DNA of 64,000 nucleotides from Streptomyces sp. CB02056. Lineage in GTDB: Bacteria; Actinomycetota; Actinomycetes; Streptomycetales; Streptomycetaceae. Shown here piece after piece: positions 9,299 to 16,804 of this stretch. Where the stretch lies: contig NZ_LIPD01000003.1 of NCBI RefSeq assembly GCF_001905545.1, forward strand, positions 77,142 through 141,141, read 5' to 3'. The position numbers and the translations under genes are program-made. Under the pieces are notes generated by a model. That model saw only the letters and a list, made by a program, of their open reading frames with translations, did no database searches and was not told the origin of the DNA. Numbering within the stretch: the first letter of the stretch is position 1; every line of letters starts with the position of its first letter.

Positions 9299-11017
9299 CT
9301 ACAGCGCGAGGGTCTGCCAGCCCCGGGTGATCTGGTCGTGGACGGCCGCCGGGTCCGGCGCCGTTGGCTGGGCCGCCGCCAGCGCCGCCAGCAGGGCCGT
9401 GCCGTCCGCCGGGCGCTGTTCGGGGGCCATGGCCAGCGCGCGGGTGACGACGGCGGCGAGCGCCGGATCGAGGGCCTGGACCGCCGCCAGCGCCGCGGGT
9501 TCGGGCCCGGTCTCCACGATCCGGCGGATCACCGCTCCCGTGTTGGTCGCCGCGAACGGGCCGGCGCCGTGCGCCGCGCACACCACGCAGCACGCCCAGG
9601 CCCACACGTCGGCCGCCGTACCGACCCGCTCCTCGCCGAACTGCTCCGGCGCCATGTACGTCAGGGTGCCCGGCCCGCCGCCGGTGGCGGTCAGCCGGGT
9701 GCCGTCCACGATCGCCGCGATGCCGAAGTCCAGCAGGCGCGGACCGGCCGTGGTCAGCATGATGTTGGCGGGCTTGAGGTCCCGGTGGACGAGCCCCAGC
9801 CGGTGCACCCCGGACAGCGCCACGGCCAGCGCCAGCGCGAGGGCGCGCAGCGCCTCGGCGGAGCGGATCGGCCCCTGCTCGCGCAGGTGGGCGTCCAGCG
9901 GGCGGCCGTCCAGCAACTCCATGGCCAGGTACGGGCGTCCGGAGTCCACACCGGTGTCGAGCACCCGGGCGGTGTAGGCGCCGGGGACCATCGCCAGCAC
10001 CTCGGACTCGCGCTGGAAGCGGCACAACAGGTCGGCGTCGTCGAGGAGTTCGAGGTTGATGGTCTTGAGCGCGACCTGGGTGGCGGAGCCCTGGCGCTGG
10101 GCGAGGTAGACCGTGCCCATGCCGCCGGAGCCGATCCGGCCGAGGAGCTGGTAGCCGCCGATCGTGCGGGGCTCGTGAGCGCCGAGGGGGCTGCCGACGG
10201 GCGGCCTCGGCAGCACCGGCGGGGCGGCCGGCACCGGAGGGGCGGGCTGCGCGAACTGCGTGGGGACGTACGGGGCCTGGGGCGGGGCGTACGGCGTCTG
10301 CGGCGGGACGTACGGCGCCCGCGCCGGCGCGGTGGGCACGTACGGGTTCGGCGACGCCGGGAACGCCTGGACCGCTTGGGCGGCCTGGGCGGCCTGGGCC
10401 ACTCGGGCCTCTTCGGCGCGCACCGCCTCCGCGCCGACCGGCCTGGCCCGGCGGCTCGCCGCCATCGCGACGGCCTGGAACACCAGCGCGGCGACGATCA
10501 GCCCGACCGGCAGGAGGAACACGGCGAGCACCGCGCGGAGGGCGAGCAGGCCGGCGACCTGGGCCCGGGTCCGGCCGGCCCGCCACAGCCGAGGCGGCAT
10601 GCCGACGGTCCACAGGTTGCGCTGGGTCAGGCACCAGAGCAGCAGCCAGAGCAGCAGGCAGACGACGAAGGAGGTGATGTACCAGGTCCGCGCCGAGTGG
10701 AGGGGCAGGTGCGAGACGATCGTGAGGTACCGCGCGTTGTAGACGTCGAACGACCGCCCCAGCCCCTCGAAGAGGACGCTGCTCCAGGCGCGCAGGACGG
10801 CCAGCACTCCCACGGCGGTCAGCAGACCCACCGTCAGTTCGCCGATCGTCGCGCCGGTGCCGCCCCGCGCACCTCCCGCCGGGTCCGCGCCGGCGGCCGC
10901 CAACGCCCGGCGGCGCGTTGCCGCTTGGGCACGGACCAGCACCGGCAGCGTCGCCAGCCGCACCAGCAGCGCCACCCCGACCACCACCAGTACCGCGACG
11001 TCGAGCGTGTTCAGCAT
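9299..11017 (-). CDS. membrane Ser/Thr protein kinase with N-terminal TM region
   Basis: The 572-residue protein has about four hydrophobic segments in its first 190 residues, then a linker rich in Ala, Pro and Tyr with PYVP/PYAPPQ repeats. A complete Hanks-type kinase domain follows (about 290-545). The glycine loop GRIGSGGMGTVY, the lysine of VALKTIN, HRDLKPANIM (about 408-417), DFG (about 429-431) and the APEQ activation-segment end are all present, so it should be active. Most streptomycete kinases have the kinase domain first and the TM after it; here the order is reversed. Confidence 0.92.
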   Translation of the reverse strand: MLNTLDVAVLVVVGVALLVRLATLPVLVRAQAATRRRALAAAGADPAGGARGGTGATIGELTVGLLTAVGVLAVLRAWSSVLFEGLGRSFDVYNARYLTIVSHLPLHSARTWYITSFVVCLLLWLLLWCLTQRNLWTVGMPPRLWRAGRTRAQVAGLLALRAVLAVFLLPVGLIVAALVFQAVAMAASRRARPVGAEAVRAEEARVAQAAQAAQAVQAFPASPNPYVPTAPARAPYVPPQTPYAPPQAPYVPTQFAQPAPPVPAAPPVLPRPPVGSPLGAHEPRTIGGYQLLGRIGSGGMGTVYLAQRQGSATQVALKTINLELLDDADLLCRFQRESEVLAMVPGAYTARVLDTGVDSGRPYLAMELLDGRPLDAHLREQGPIRSAEALRALALALAVALSGVHRLGLVHRDLKPANIMLTTAGPRLLDFGIAAIVDGTRLTATGGGPGTLTYMAPEQFGEERVGTAADVWAWACCVVCAAHGAGPFAATNTGAVIRRIVETGPEPAALAAVQALDPALAAVVTRALAMAPEQRPADGTALLAALAAAQPTAPDPAAVHDQITRGWQTLAL

Positions 11018-11105
11018 TTCTTCCCCCTGCCTGATCGGGCAGAGGGAGTATAGGCGGGCACCCCCGGGCCCCGGCCCGACCGGGTCCCACCGGTCCTACC
11101 GGCTC

Positions 11106-11693
11106 CTACCGGTCGAGCAGCACGGCGAGGTAGCGGTCGATCTCCTCGCGCAGGTCCTCCGGCATCGGCACGTGCCAGTGCCCGCTGCCGGCCGTGGCGT
11201 TGAACAGCACGCCGTCGCACCAGCGGATCAACCGGCGGGCGTCCCCCGTGGGGTCGCCCGAGCCGGAGGCGGCGAGCAGCTCGGCGGCGCGCTGGGCGAA
11301 GCGCGCGCCCAGGCGGTCGTAGAGGGTGCGCAGTTCGGGCCTGCGGGTGGCCTCCAGGGCGAGTTCCAGGCGGGCCAGGGTGAGCCGGCGGCCCTCCGTG
11401 AGCGCCCGGAAGAGCACCTCGGCGCCGACCTCGGCCAGCAGTTCGCGCGGCGGGACGGCGGCCCGCGGCAGTTCGCCCTCGGCGAGGACCGGGAAGTCGG
11501 CGGTCTCCCGCTCGACGATCCGGGTGAGCACGAGCTCCAGCAGGGCGGCCCTGGTCCGGGCGAGGTTGGAGGTCGAGCCGGCGGGCAGGCCGGACGCGTC
11601 GTCCACGGCGCGGTGGGTGAGCCCGCGCAGGCCGGCGTCGGCGATCAGGTCGATGGCGGCGTCGGCGATCAGGGTCGGGCGCGGGGGTGTCAT
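11106..11693 (-). CDS. TetR-family repressor
   Basis: The 195-residue protein has an N-terminal helix-turn-helix (LIADAGLRGLTHRAVDDASGLPAGSTSNL), a TetR_N-type DNA-binding domain, and a helical ligand domain. It is transcribed divergently from a flavin monooxygenase. Three inverted repeats of the form ACTACA-N2-TGTAGT lie between the two genes and are the likely operators. The ATG at 11693 begins the conserved domain closely; ATG 11705 and an upstream start at 11735, the latter inside the first operator, are alternatives. Confidence 0.9.
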   Translation of the reverse strand: MTPPRPTLIADAAIDLIADAGLRGLTHRAVDDASGLPAGSTSNLARTRAALLELVLTRIVERETADFPVLAEGELPRAAVPPRELLAEVGAEVLFRALTEGRRLTLARLELALEATRRPELRTLYDRLGARFAQRAAELLAASGSGDPTGDARRLIRWCDGVLFNATAGSGHWHVPMPEDLREEIDRYLAVLLDR

Positions 11694-11733
11694 GGGTCCG
11701 ATCATGGCCTTTCCAGTCGGGCTCCCCCAACTC

Positions 11734-11803
11734 ACTACAGCCGTAGTTTACGGCTCACTACACATGTAGTAGCGTGCCGGACATCGGACACTACACCTGT
11801 AGT
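11734..11803. promoter_or_regulatory. three TetR operator repeats
   Basis: Three 14-bp inverted repeats sit in the tetR-monooxygenase gap: ACTACAGCCGTAGT (11734-11747, one mismatch), ACTACACATGTAGT (11757-11770) and ACTACACCTGTAGT (11790-11803). Centre-to-centre spacings are 23 and 33 bp. They are the obvious binding sites for the divergent TetR protein and would control both genes. Confidence 0.85.
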
Positions 11804-11834
11804 GGCCGGGTTGCGCGAGAAGAGGAGCCCCCTC

Positions 11835-13016
11835 ATGGGCCTGCACCAGGCGATCGTCATCGGCGGCGGCATCGGCGGCCTCACCGCCGCCCTCGCCCTC
11901 CACCGGCAGGGCATCCCCGTACGCGTCCACGAGCGCGCCGAATCCCTCGAACCCGTCGGCGCCGGGCTCGCCCTCGCCCCCAACGCCCTGCGCTCCCTCG
12001 ACCGGCTCGGCGTCGGCGCGCGCCTGCGCGCCCTCGCCGCCCCGCACCCCGCCGTCGGCCTGCGCCACCCCTCCGGCCGCTGGCTCGCCCGCCTCGACAC
12101 CACGGCCTTCGAGGCCTGCTTCGGCGACACCATCGCCGCCGTCGCCCGCGCCGACGTCATCGCCGCCCTGGTCGACGCACTCCCGGAGGACACCGTCCGC
12201 ACCGGCTCGCCCGCCACCCTCGTCACCCCCGGCAGCGCCACCGAACCCGCCGTCCTGCGCACCGCCGACGGGGAGGAGACCGCCGACCTCGTCGTCGCCG
12301 CCGACGGCATCCGCTCCGCGACCCGGGCCCTGCTCTTCCCCCGCCACCCCGGCCCCCGCTACAGCGGCTTCACCACCTGGCGCGCCGTCGTCACCCCCGA
12401 CCGCCGCCCGGCCGCCGTCGGCGAGGTGTGGGGCCGCGGCCGGCTCGCCGGAGTCGTCCCGCTCGCCGACGGCCGGGTCTACGTCTACGGCGCCGCCCTC
12501 GCCCCGGCCGGCGAGCGGGCCGCCGACGGGGACGAACGGGCCGAACTCCTGCGCCGGTTCGGCGACTGGTGCGCCCCCGTACCGCAGCTGTTCGCCCTGG
12601 CCGAGCCCGAACGCGTCCTGCGCCACGACGTCTGGGACCTCGCCGACCCGCTGCCCGCCCACCACCACGGCCGGGTCGCCCTCCTCGGCGACGCCGCCCA
12701 CGCGATGTGCCCCTTCCAGGGCCAGGGCGCCTGCCAGGCCATCGAGGACGCCGTCGTCCTCGCCTCCCTGCTCACCCCCGCCGCCGACCCGGCCGCCACC
12801 CTGCCCGCCTACACCGCCGCCCGGCTCCCCCGCACCACCGCCGTCGTCGCCGCCTCCCGCCGCATCGGCAACCTCGTCGCCCTCCGCTCCCCCGCCGCCA
12901 CCCTCCTGCGCGACACCGCCCTCACCCTCACCGGCCTCCTCCCCGCCCGCACCCTGCTGAACCGCTCGGCCGCGACCTTCGACTGGCAGCCGCCGACCCT
13001 GGGCCGAGCGGAGTGA
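11835..13016 (+). CDS. FAD-dependent aromatic-type monooxygenase
   Basis: The 393-residue protein belongs to the class A flavoprotein monooxygenases. It has the Rossmann motif VIGGGIGGLTAAL (about 6-18), the mid-protein DG motif VVAADGIRSATR, and GDAAHAMCPFQGQGACQAIEDA (about 285-306), which binds FAD ribityl. The substrate is unknown; relatives hydroxylate aromatic compounds or inactivate antibiotics. The ATG at 11835 follows GAAGAGGA. It is probably derepressed when the divergent TetR binds its ligand. Confidence 0.9.
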   Translation: MGLHQAIVIGGGIGGLTAALALHRQGIPVRVHERAESLEPVGAGLALAPNALRSLDRLGVGARLRALAAPHPAVGLRHPSGRWLARLDTTAFEACFGDTIAAVARADVIAALVDALPEDTVRTGSPATLVTPGSATEPAVLRTADGEETADLVVAADGIRSATRALLFPRHPGPRYSGFTTWRAVVTPDRRPAAVGEVWGRGRLAGVVPLADGRVYVYGAALAPAGERAADGDERAELLRRFGDWCAPVPQLFALAEPERVLRHDVWDLADPLPAHHHGRVALLGDAAHAMCPFQGQGACQAIEDAVVLASLLTPAADPAATLPAYTAARLPRTTAVVAASRRIGNLVALRSPAATLLRDTALTLTGLLPARTLLNRSAATFDWQPPTLGRAE

Positions 13017-13062
13017 GGCGGACCGGGGCGAGGGGACCCGCAGCCGCCGGAGCCAAGGCCGG

Positions 13063-13292
13063 CTACGTGTCGGTGTCCTTGGGGTGCCGGGGCGAGGCGT
13101 AGACGAAGTGGACGGTGCGGGCCGCCTCGTCCACCAGGTACCGCACCCGGCCGCCCGCCGTCACCTCGTACTCCCATTGCGGCAGCTCGACCCCGCCGAA
13201 GACCCGGGTCGCCAGGCGCCCCCGGAGCCGGTGCTGCCGATCGGGGTCCCGCGCCGAGACGGCGGGACGTCGTCGCCGCGCTTGGGGCTCAC
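13063..13292 (-). pseudogene. RelE-like toxin, internally deleted and frameshifted
   Basis: The GTG at 13290-13292 overlaps the antitoxin stop and opens with MSPKRGDDVPP, the N-terminus I recall for actinobacterial RelE-like toxins paired with Phd-type antitoxins. The body of the toxin continues in a different frame: RLATRVFGGVELPQWEYEV, then RVRYLVDEAARTVHFVYASPRHPKDTD, ending at TAG 13063-13065. Only about 20 codons separate the two conserved parts, far fewer than in intact relatives of roughly 110-130 residues. The gene therefore seems broken by an internal deletion plus frame change. A sequencing error alone would not explain the missing middle. Confidence 0.65.
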
Positions 13293-13750
13293 GACTCGAC
13301 CACCTCGCCGTGGTCGTCGCCGGGGAGGGGGCCGGTGAGCTCGGCCGCCAGTTCCGGATCCGCGAGGACCCTGGCGGTGGCGCGCCACTCGGCTGTCACC
13401 CGGTGCAGGCCGGCGTGCACGTCCAGCTCGACGACGTCACGCGTCACGTCGACGAGGTCGACGACGAACTCCCGGATCTCCTCGGCCGACAGGTGCCTGA
13501 CCCAGGGGAAGACCGCGGGAAGGGCCGACAGCACGGCCCGCGCACCCTCATCGCTGCCGATCAGCGCGGCGAGCAGGCGCGCGGTGACGTCCGCGGTCTG
13601 CTCGCGCTGGCGGTCGTGGCGCTCAGTGGTGAGGTAGAGGTCCTCGCCGTCCCGCCGCGTGACGTGCACGCGCTGGGCCCGCTCCACGGCGTCCGCGACA
13701 CGCTTGGAGTTCTTCGACAGCTCGGAGAAGGACACGGTGAGGGTCGACAT
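13289..13750 (-). CDS. Phd/YefM-type antitoxin
   Basis: The 153-residue protein starts MSTLTVSFSELSKNSKRVADAVERAQRVHVTRRDGEDLYL, matching prevent-host-death antitoxins: an N-terminal DNA-binding fold with a helical extension. The rest is acidic and helical and would wrap the toxin. The ATG at 13750 is preferred to 13786. Its stop overlaps the start of a RelE-like toxin that is now broken, so the antitoxin appears orphaned and may survive as an autoregulator or an anti-addiction gene. Confidence 0.85.
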   Translation of the reverse strand: MSTLTVSFSELSKNSKRVADAVERAQRVHVTRRDGEDLYLTTERHDRQREQTADVTARLLAALIGSDEGARAVLSALPAVFPWVRHLSAEEIREFVVDLVDVTRDVVELDVHAGLHRVTAEWRATARVLADPELAAELTGPLPGDDHGEVVES

Positions 13751-13841
13751 GATCCGACGGTAGTTCGGAATACGTTCCGAAGTCAATCATGATGACGTCG
13801 TCTGGCGGCCCGTGTCGGTGGCGGTTGCGATGATGCGCGCC

Positions 13842-14504
13842 ATGGATGACTCCGGCCGTCGGGCCGTTGCCGAGTACTGGGACGCGACCGCCGCGGCCTT
13901 CGACGAGGAGCCCGACCACGGGTTGCGGGCGGAGCCGGTGCGGGCGGCGTGGCTTCGGCGGGTGCGGGGGTGGGTGCCGGGCGGGGCGGCGGACGTGCTG
14001 GACGTCGGGTGCGGCACCGGGTCGCTGTCGCTGCTGCTCGCGGCGGACGGGCACCGGGTGACGGGCGTGGACCTGGCGCCGCGGATGGTCGGGCGGGCCA
14101 GGGCGAAGCTGGTCGCGGCGGGCCTGACGGCGCGGTTCCTGGTGGGTGACGCGGGCGCGCCGCCGCTCGGGGACGAGAGCTTCGACGTCCTGCTGTCACG
14201 GCACCTGGTCTGGACGCTCCCCGAGCCCGAGCGGGCGCTGCGCGCCTGGGTGCGGCTGCTGCGGCCGGGCGGCCGGCTGGTCCTGGTCGAGGGCCGGTGG
14301 CGGGAGACCGGGCAGGCCACCGTCTCGCCGTACCCGGCCGGGGCAGGGCCGCTGCCGTGGGGCGGCGGGGTCGGGGCGGAGGAACTCGCGGCGGCCGTAC
14401 GGCCGTTGGTCTCCGAGCTGCGGGTCGAGCCGCTCGGCGGGGAGGCCGAGCTGTGGGGCGGGCCAGTGGACGACGAGCGGTACGCGCTGGTCGCACGCCG
14501 TTGA
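13842..14504 (+). CDS. class I SAM-dependent methyltransferase
   Basis: The 220-residue protein has motif I VLDVGCGTGSLSLLLA (about 51-66), the acidic residue ending strand 2 in VTGVDLAPRM, a VGDAGAPPL motif II and LRPGGRLVLVEG. This is a Methyltransf_11/25-type Rossmann methyltransferase. N-terminal AVAEYWDATAAAFDEEPDH resembles small-molecule or quinone methyltransferases. The substrate is not deducible. The ATG at 13842 is the start closest to the conserved region. Confidence 0.88.
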   Translation: MDDSGRRAVAEYWDATAAAFDEEPDHGLRAEPVRAAWLRRVRGWVPGGAADVLDVGCGTGSLSLLLAADGHRVTGVDLAPRMVGRARAKLVAAGLTARFLVGDAGAPPLGDESFDVLLSRHLVWTLPEPERALRAWVRLLRPGGRLVLVEGRWRETGQATVSPYPAGAGPLPWGGGVGAEELAAAVRPLVSELRVEPLGGEAELWGGPVDDERYALVARR

Positions 14505-14552
14505 GCGGCCCGGTCGGGCGGCCCGATCGGACCTCCCGACCAGACGCCCCGG

Positions 14553-15005
14553 TCAGACGGGCTGGCCGAAGGTGCCGGTGAGCGGGTCGGAGTGGTGGCA
14601 GGCGGCGCAGCGCAGCCGGGTGTAGATCGCCACCGCGCCCATGAAGACGTCCTCGCGCCCGTCGGCCGGGGACGTGGAGGCGGCGGGTTCCCCGCAGTCC
14701 AGGCAGACCCGGCGGGGGCGGGCGGCGATCGAGCAGGCGCGGCAGATCAGGTGGGTCGGGTGTTCCGCGTGCACGACGACGGGCTGCGGCCCGCCGTACA
14801 GCAGGTGGTCGCACCAGGTGCAGGACTCGTCCCGCTGCGACGCCAGCATCCGGGCGCGGGTCTCCTGCTGCCACTTCGCCGCCTCCTGCAGCGGCACCTT
14901 GACCGGCGGCCCCCACCCGGAGGCGGTCAGCCACTGGGCACCCTCGGTGCCGGCGGCCCGCAGCTGGTCGCCGACGGCGATGTCCCTGGGGGTCTTCTCT
15001 TTCAT
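14553..15005 (-). CDS. Cys-rich zinc-ribbon hypothetical protein
   Basis: The 150-residue protein has four Cys pairs (CTWC, CRAC, CLDC, CAAC) in its C-terminal half plus a nearby histidine, the layout of two zinc ribbons or knuckles. The N-terminal half has no motif I know. There is no signal peptide. The ATG at 15005 is preferred over 15056 because the upstream part is low complexity. The function is unknown; nucleic-acid or protein binding would be typical for such folds. Confidence 0.7.
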   Translation of the reverse strand: MKEKTPRDIAVGDQLRAAGTEGAQWLTASGWGPPVKVPLQEAAKWQQETRARMLASQRDESCTWCDHLLYGGPQPVVVHAEHPTHLICRACSIAARPRRVCLDCGEPAASTSPADGREDVFMGAVAIYTRLRCAACHHSDPLTGTFGQPV

Positions 15006-15099
15006 CGGGGCCTCTCCTCCGGTGGGCTTCCGCAGGGGATAACGCCGCCGGGACACCGCTGGACACGCCGCCCGCGCCCGCCCCTGGAGGCACCGGCCC

Positions 15100-15135
15100 G
15101 GCTCAGAGGAGCGGCTCGGCTCAGAGGAGCGGCTC
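15100..15135. repeat. 18-bp tandem duplication over marR stop codon
   Basis: GGCTCAGAGGAGCGGCTC occurs twice in tandem (15100-15117, 15118-15135). The second copy covers the last codons and stop of the minus-strand marR-like gene; the first is its echo just downstream of the gene. Confidence 0.75.
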
Positions 15136-15630
15136 GGTGTCCCCGTGCGCGATGAGGAGCTTGCGCAGCAGGGCGTCGAGCCGGTTGCGCTCGTCCGCGT
15201 CGAGGGCCGAGAGGATGCGCTCCTCGTTGCGGACGTGACCGGCCAGGGCCCCGTCGATCAGTTCCTTGCCGGCCGGGGTGAGGCGGACCAGGACGGCCCG
15301 GCGGTCGGTCGGGCAGGGGTTGCGCTCGACCAGTCCCTTGGCGGACAGCCGGTCGACCCGGTTGGTGATGGCCCCGGAGGTGACCATCGCGGACTTGAGC
15401 AGCGCGCGGGCGTTGAGCTCGTACGGCTCGCCGGAGCGGCGCAGGGTGGCCAGCACGTCGAACTCGGAGGAGTCCAGGCCGCAGGCGGTGAAGTACTCGC
15501 GCAGGGCGTTGTCGACCCGGACGTTGAGCCGTCGCAGCCGGCCGATCAGGGCCATCGGCCCGGTGTCCAGCTCGGGGCGGGCCCGGGCCCACTGCTCGAC
15601 GATGTCGTCCACGGTGTCGCGCTGCTGCAT
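15121..15630 (-). CDS. MarR-family regulator
   Basis: The 169-residue protein carries a winged helix (LDSSEFDVLATLRRSG, ALLKSAMVTSGAITNRVDRLSAKGLVERNPCPTDRRAVLVRLT), with the conserved DRR wing. It is divergent from an EamA exporter gene. A 22-bp inverted repeat centred on AACGTT lies between them and is the likely operator. ATG 15630 gives the standard length; ATG 15678 is an alternative. It probably controls the exporter in response to a small ligand. Confidence 0.9.
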   Translation of the reverse strand: MQQRDTVDDIVEQWARARPELDTGPMALIGRLRRLNVRVDNALREYFTACGLDSSEFDVLATLRRSGEPYELNARALLKSAMVTSGAITNRVDRLSAKGLVERNPCPTDRRAVLVRLTPAGKELIDGALAGHVRNEERILSALDADERNRLDALLRKLLIAHGDTEPLL

Positions 15631-15694
15631 GCCCGCCGCCCTTCCGGAGCCGTCTGTCCGTAGCCGTCCGGTGTCCACCGCCCACCCGACGTAG

Positions 15695-15775
15695 ATATCT
15701 TAACATTCACATACTTGACGTTCGCGGATCCCCGGCGTAGAAATTATCTCAACGTTCAGATAATCAACGTTCAGG
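15695..15775. promoter_or_regulatory. MarR operator region
   Basis: A 22-bp palindrome at 15743-15764 has arms ATTATCT and AGATAAT around c-AACGTT-c. A degenerate copy (ATATCTTAACATTCACATA) is at 15695-15713, and a further half-site TCAACGTTCAGG overlaps the exporter's Shine-Dalgarno region at 15764-15775. This AT-rich patch is exceptional for the window. Binding by the divergent MarR protein is inferred. Confidence 0.75.
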
Positions 15776-15783
15776 GGGACGTC

Positions 15784-16737
15784 ATGGCCGTCATGGACCG
15801 CAAGCGCGCGGGGATCGCCGCCACCGCCGCACTCGCCCCGGCCGCGTGGGGCACCACCTACCTCGTCACCACCCAGCTGCTGCCCGACGGCCGCCCGCTG
15901 CTGCTCGCCGCGCTCCGTGCGCTCCCGGCCGGACTGCTCCTACTGCTGATCGGCCGCCGACTTCCCAAGGGGCGCTGGTGGGGGCGCGCGGCCGTGCTCG
16001 GGATGCTCAACATCGGGCTGTTCTTCCCGCTGATGTTCGTCGGCGCCTACCGCCTGCCCGGCGGCGTCGCCGCCACCATCGGGGCGATCCAGCCGCTGCT
16101 CGTCGCCGGGTTCTCGATCGGCGTGCTGCGGGTACGACCCGGACGGCGGGCGGTGATCGCCGGACTGGTCGGGGTCGGCGGAGTGGCCCTGCTGGTGCTC
16201 AAGAGCGGCGCCCGGCTGGACGGCGTCGGCATCGCCTCGATGGTCGCCGGGATCTCGCTGATGGCCATGGGCACCGTCCTCACCCGCCGCTGGGGCCGCC
16301 CCGAGGGCGCCACCCTGCTCGACCTCACCGGCTGGCAGCTCCTGGCCGGCTCGGTCTTCCTCGTCCCGCTCGCCGCCCTGGTCGAGGGCGCACCGCCCGC
16401 CCTGAGCGCCGCCAACCTGGCCGGCTTCGCCTACCTCGGCCTGTTCGGCACCGCGCTCGCCTACTCCCTCTGGTTCCGCGGCATCGAGCACCTCGGCGCT
16501 GGCCCGGCCTCCTTCCTCGGCCTGATCAACCCGGTCGTCGCCACCCTCGGCGGCCTCCTCGTCCTCGGCCAGACCCTCACCCCCTGGCAGGTCCTCGGCC
16601 TCCTCCTCGCCCTCGCCGCCATGCTCGTAGGCCAAGCCCCCACCCGCCGCACCCCAACCCCGGCCCCGACCACCACCCCCTCCACAGCCGCGGCCGAGCC
16701 CCCCACCCCCCGCCCCGAACCGGCCGCCGCCCGCTGA
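15784..16737 (+). CDS. EamA/DMT-family transporter
   Basis: The 317-residue protein has about ten hydrophobic segments and the two EamA repeats, starting APAAWGTTYLVTTQLLP and GIASMVAGISLMAMGTVLTRRWG. Family members export metabolites or amino acids; the direction and substrate here are unknown. The ATG at 15784 has AGGGGG just upstream, which favours it over 15715, an ORF start that lies inside the operator region. The C-terminal tail after the last helix is Pro/Thr/Ala-rich. A terminator hairpin follows at 16758. Confidence 0.88.
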   Translation: MAVMDRKRAGIAATAALAPAAWGTTYLVTTQLLPDGRPLLLAALRALPAGLLLLLIGRRLPKGRWWGRAAVLGMLNIGLFFPLMFVGAYRLPGGVAATIGAIQPLLVAGFSIGVLRVRPGRRAVIAGLVGVGGVALLVLKSGARLDGVGIASMVAGISLMAMGTVLTRRWGRPEGATLLDLTGWQLLAGSVFLVPLAALVEGAPPALSAANLAGFAYLGLFGTALAYSLWFRGIEHLGAGPASFLGLINPVVATLGGLLVLGQTLTPWQVLGLLLALAAMLVGQAPTRRTPTPAPTTTPSTAAAEPPTPRPEPAAAR

Positions 16738-16757
16738 CCAGCCCCTCCCGAACGCCC

Positions 16758-16788
16758 GCGCCCCGCCGAATCCCTCCTGGCGGGGCGC
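16758..16788 (+). terminator. terminator after EamA gene
   Basis: A 10-bp perfect stem (GCGCCCCGCC/GGCGGGGCGC) with an 11-nt loop lies 20 bp after the EamA stop codon. Confidence 0.75.
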
Positions 16789-16804
16789 AGGCGTGTCCGG
16801 AGGC

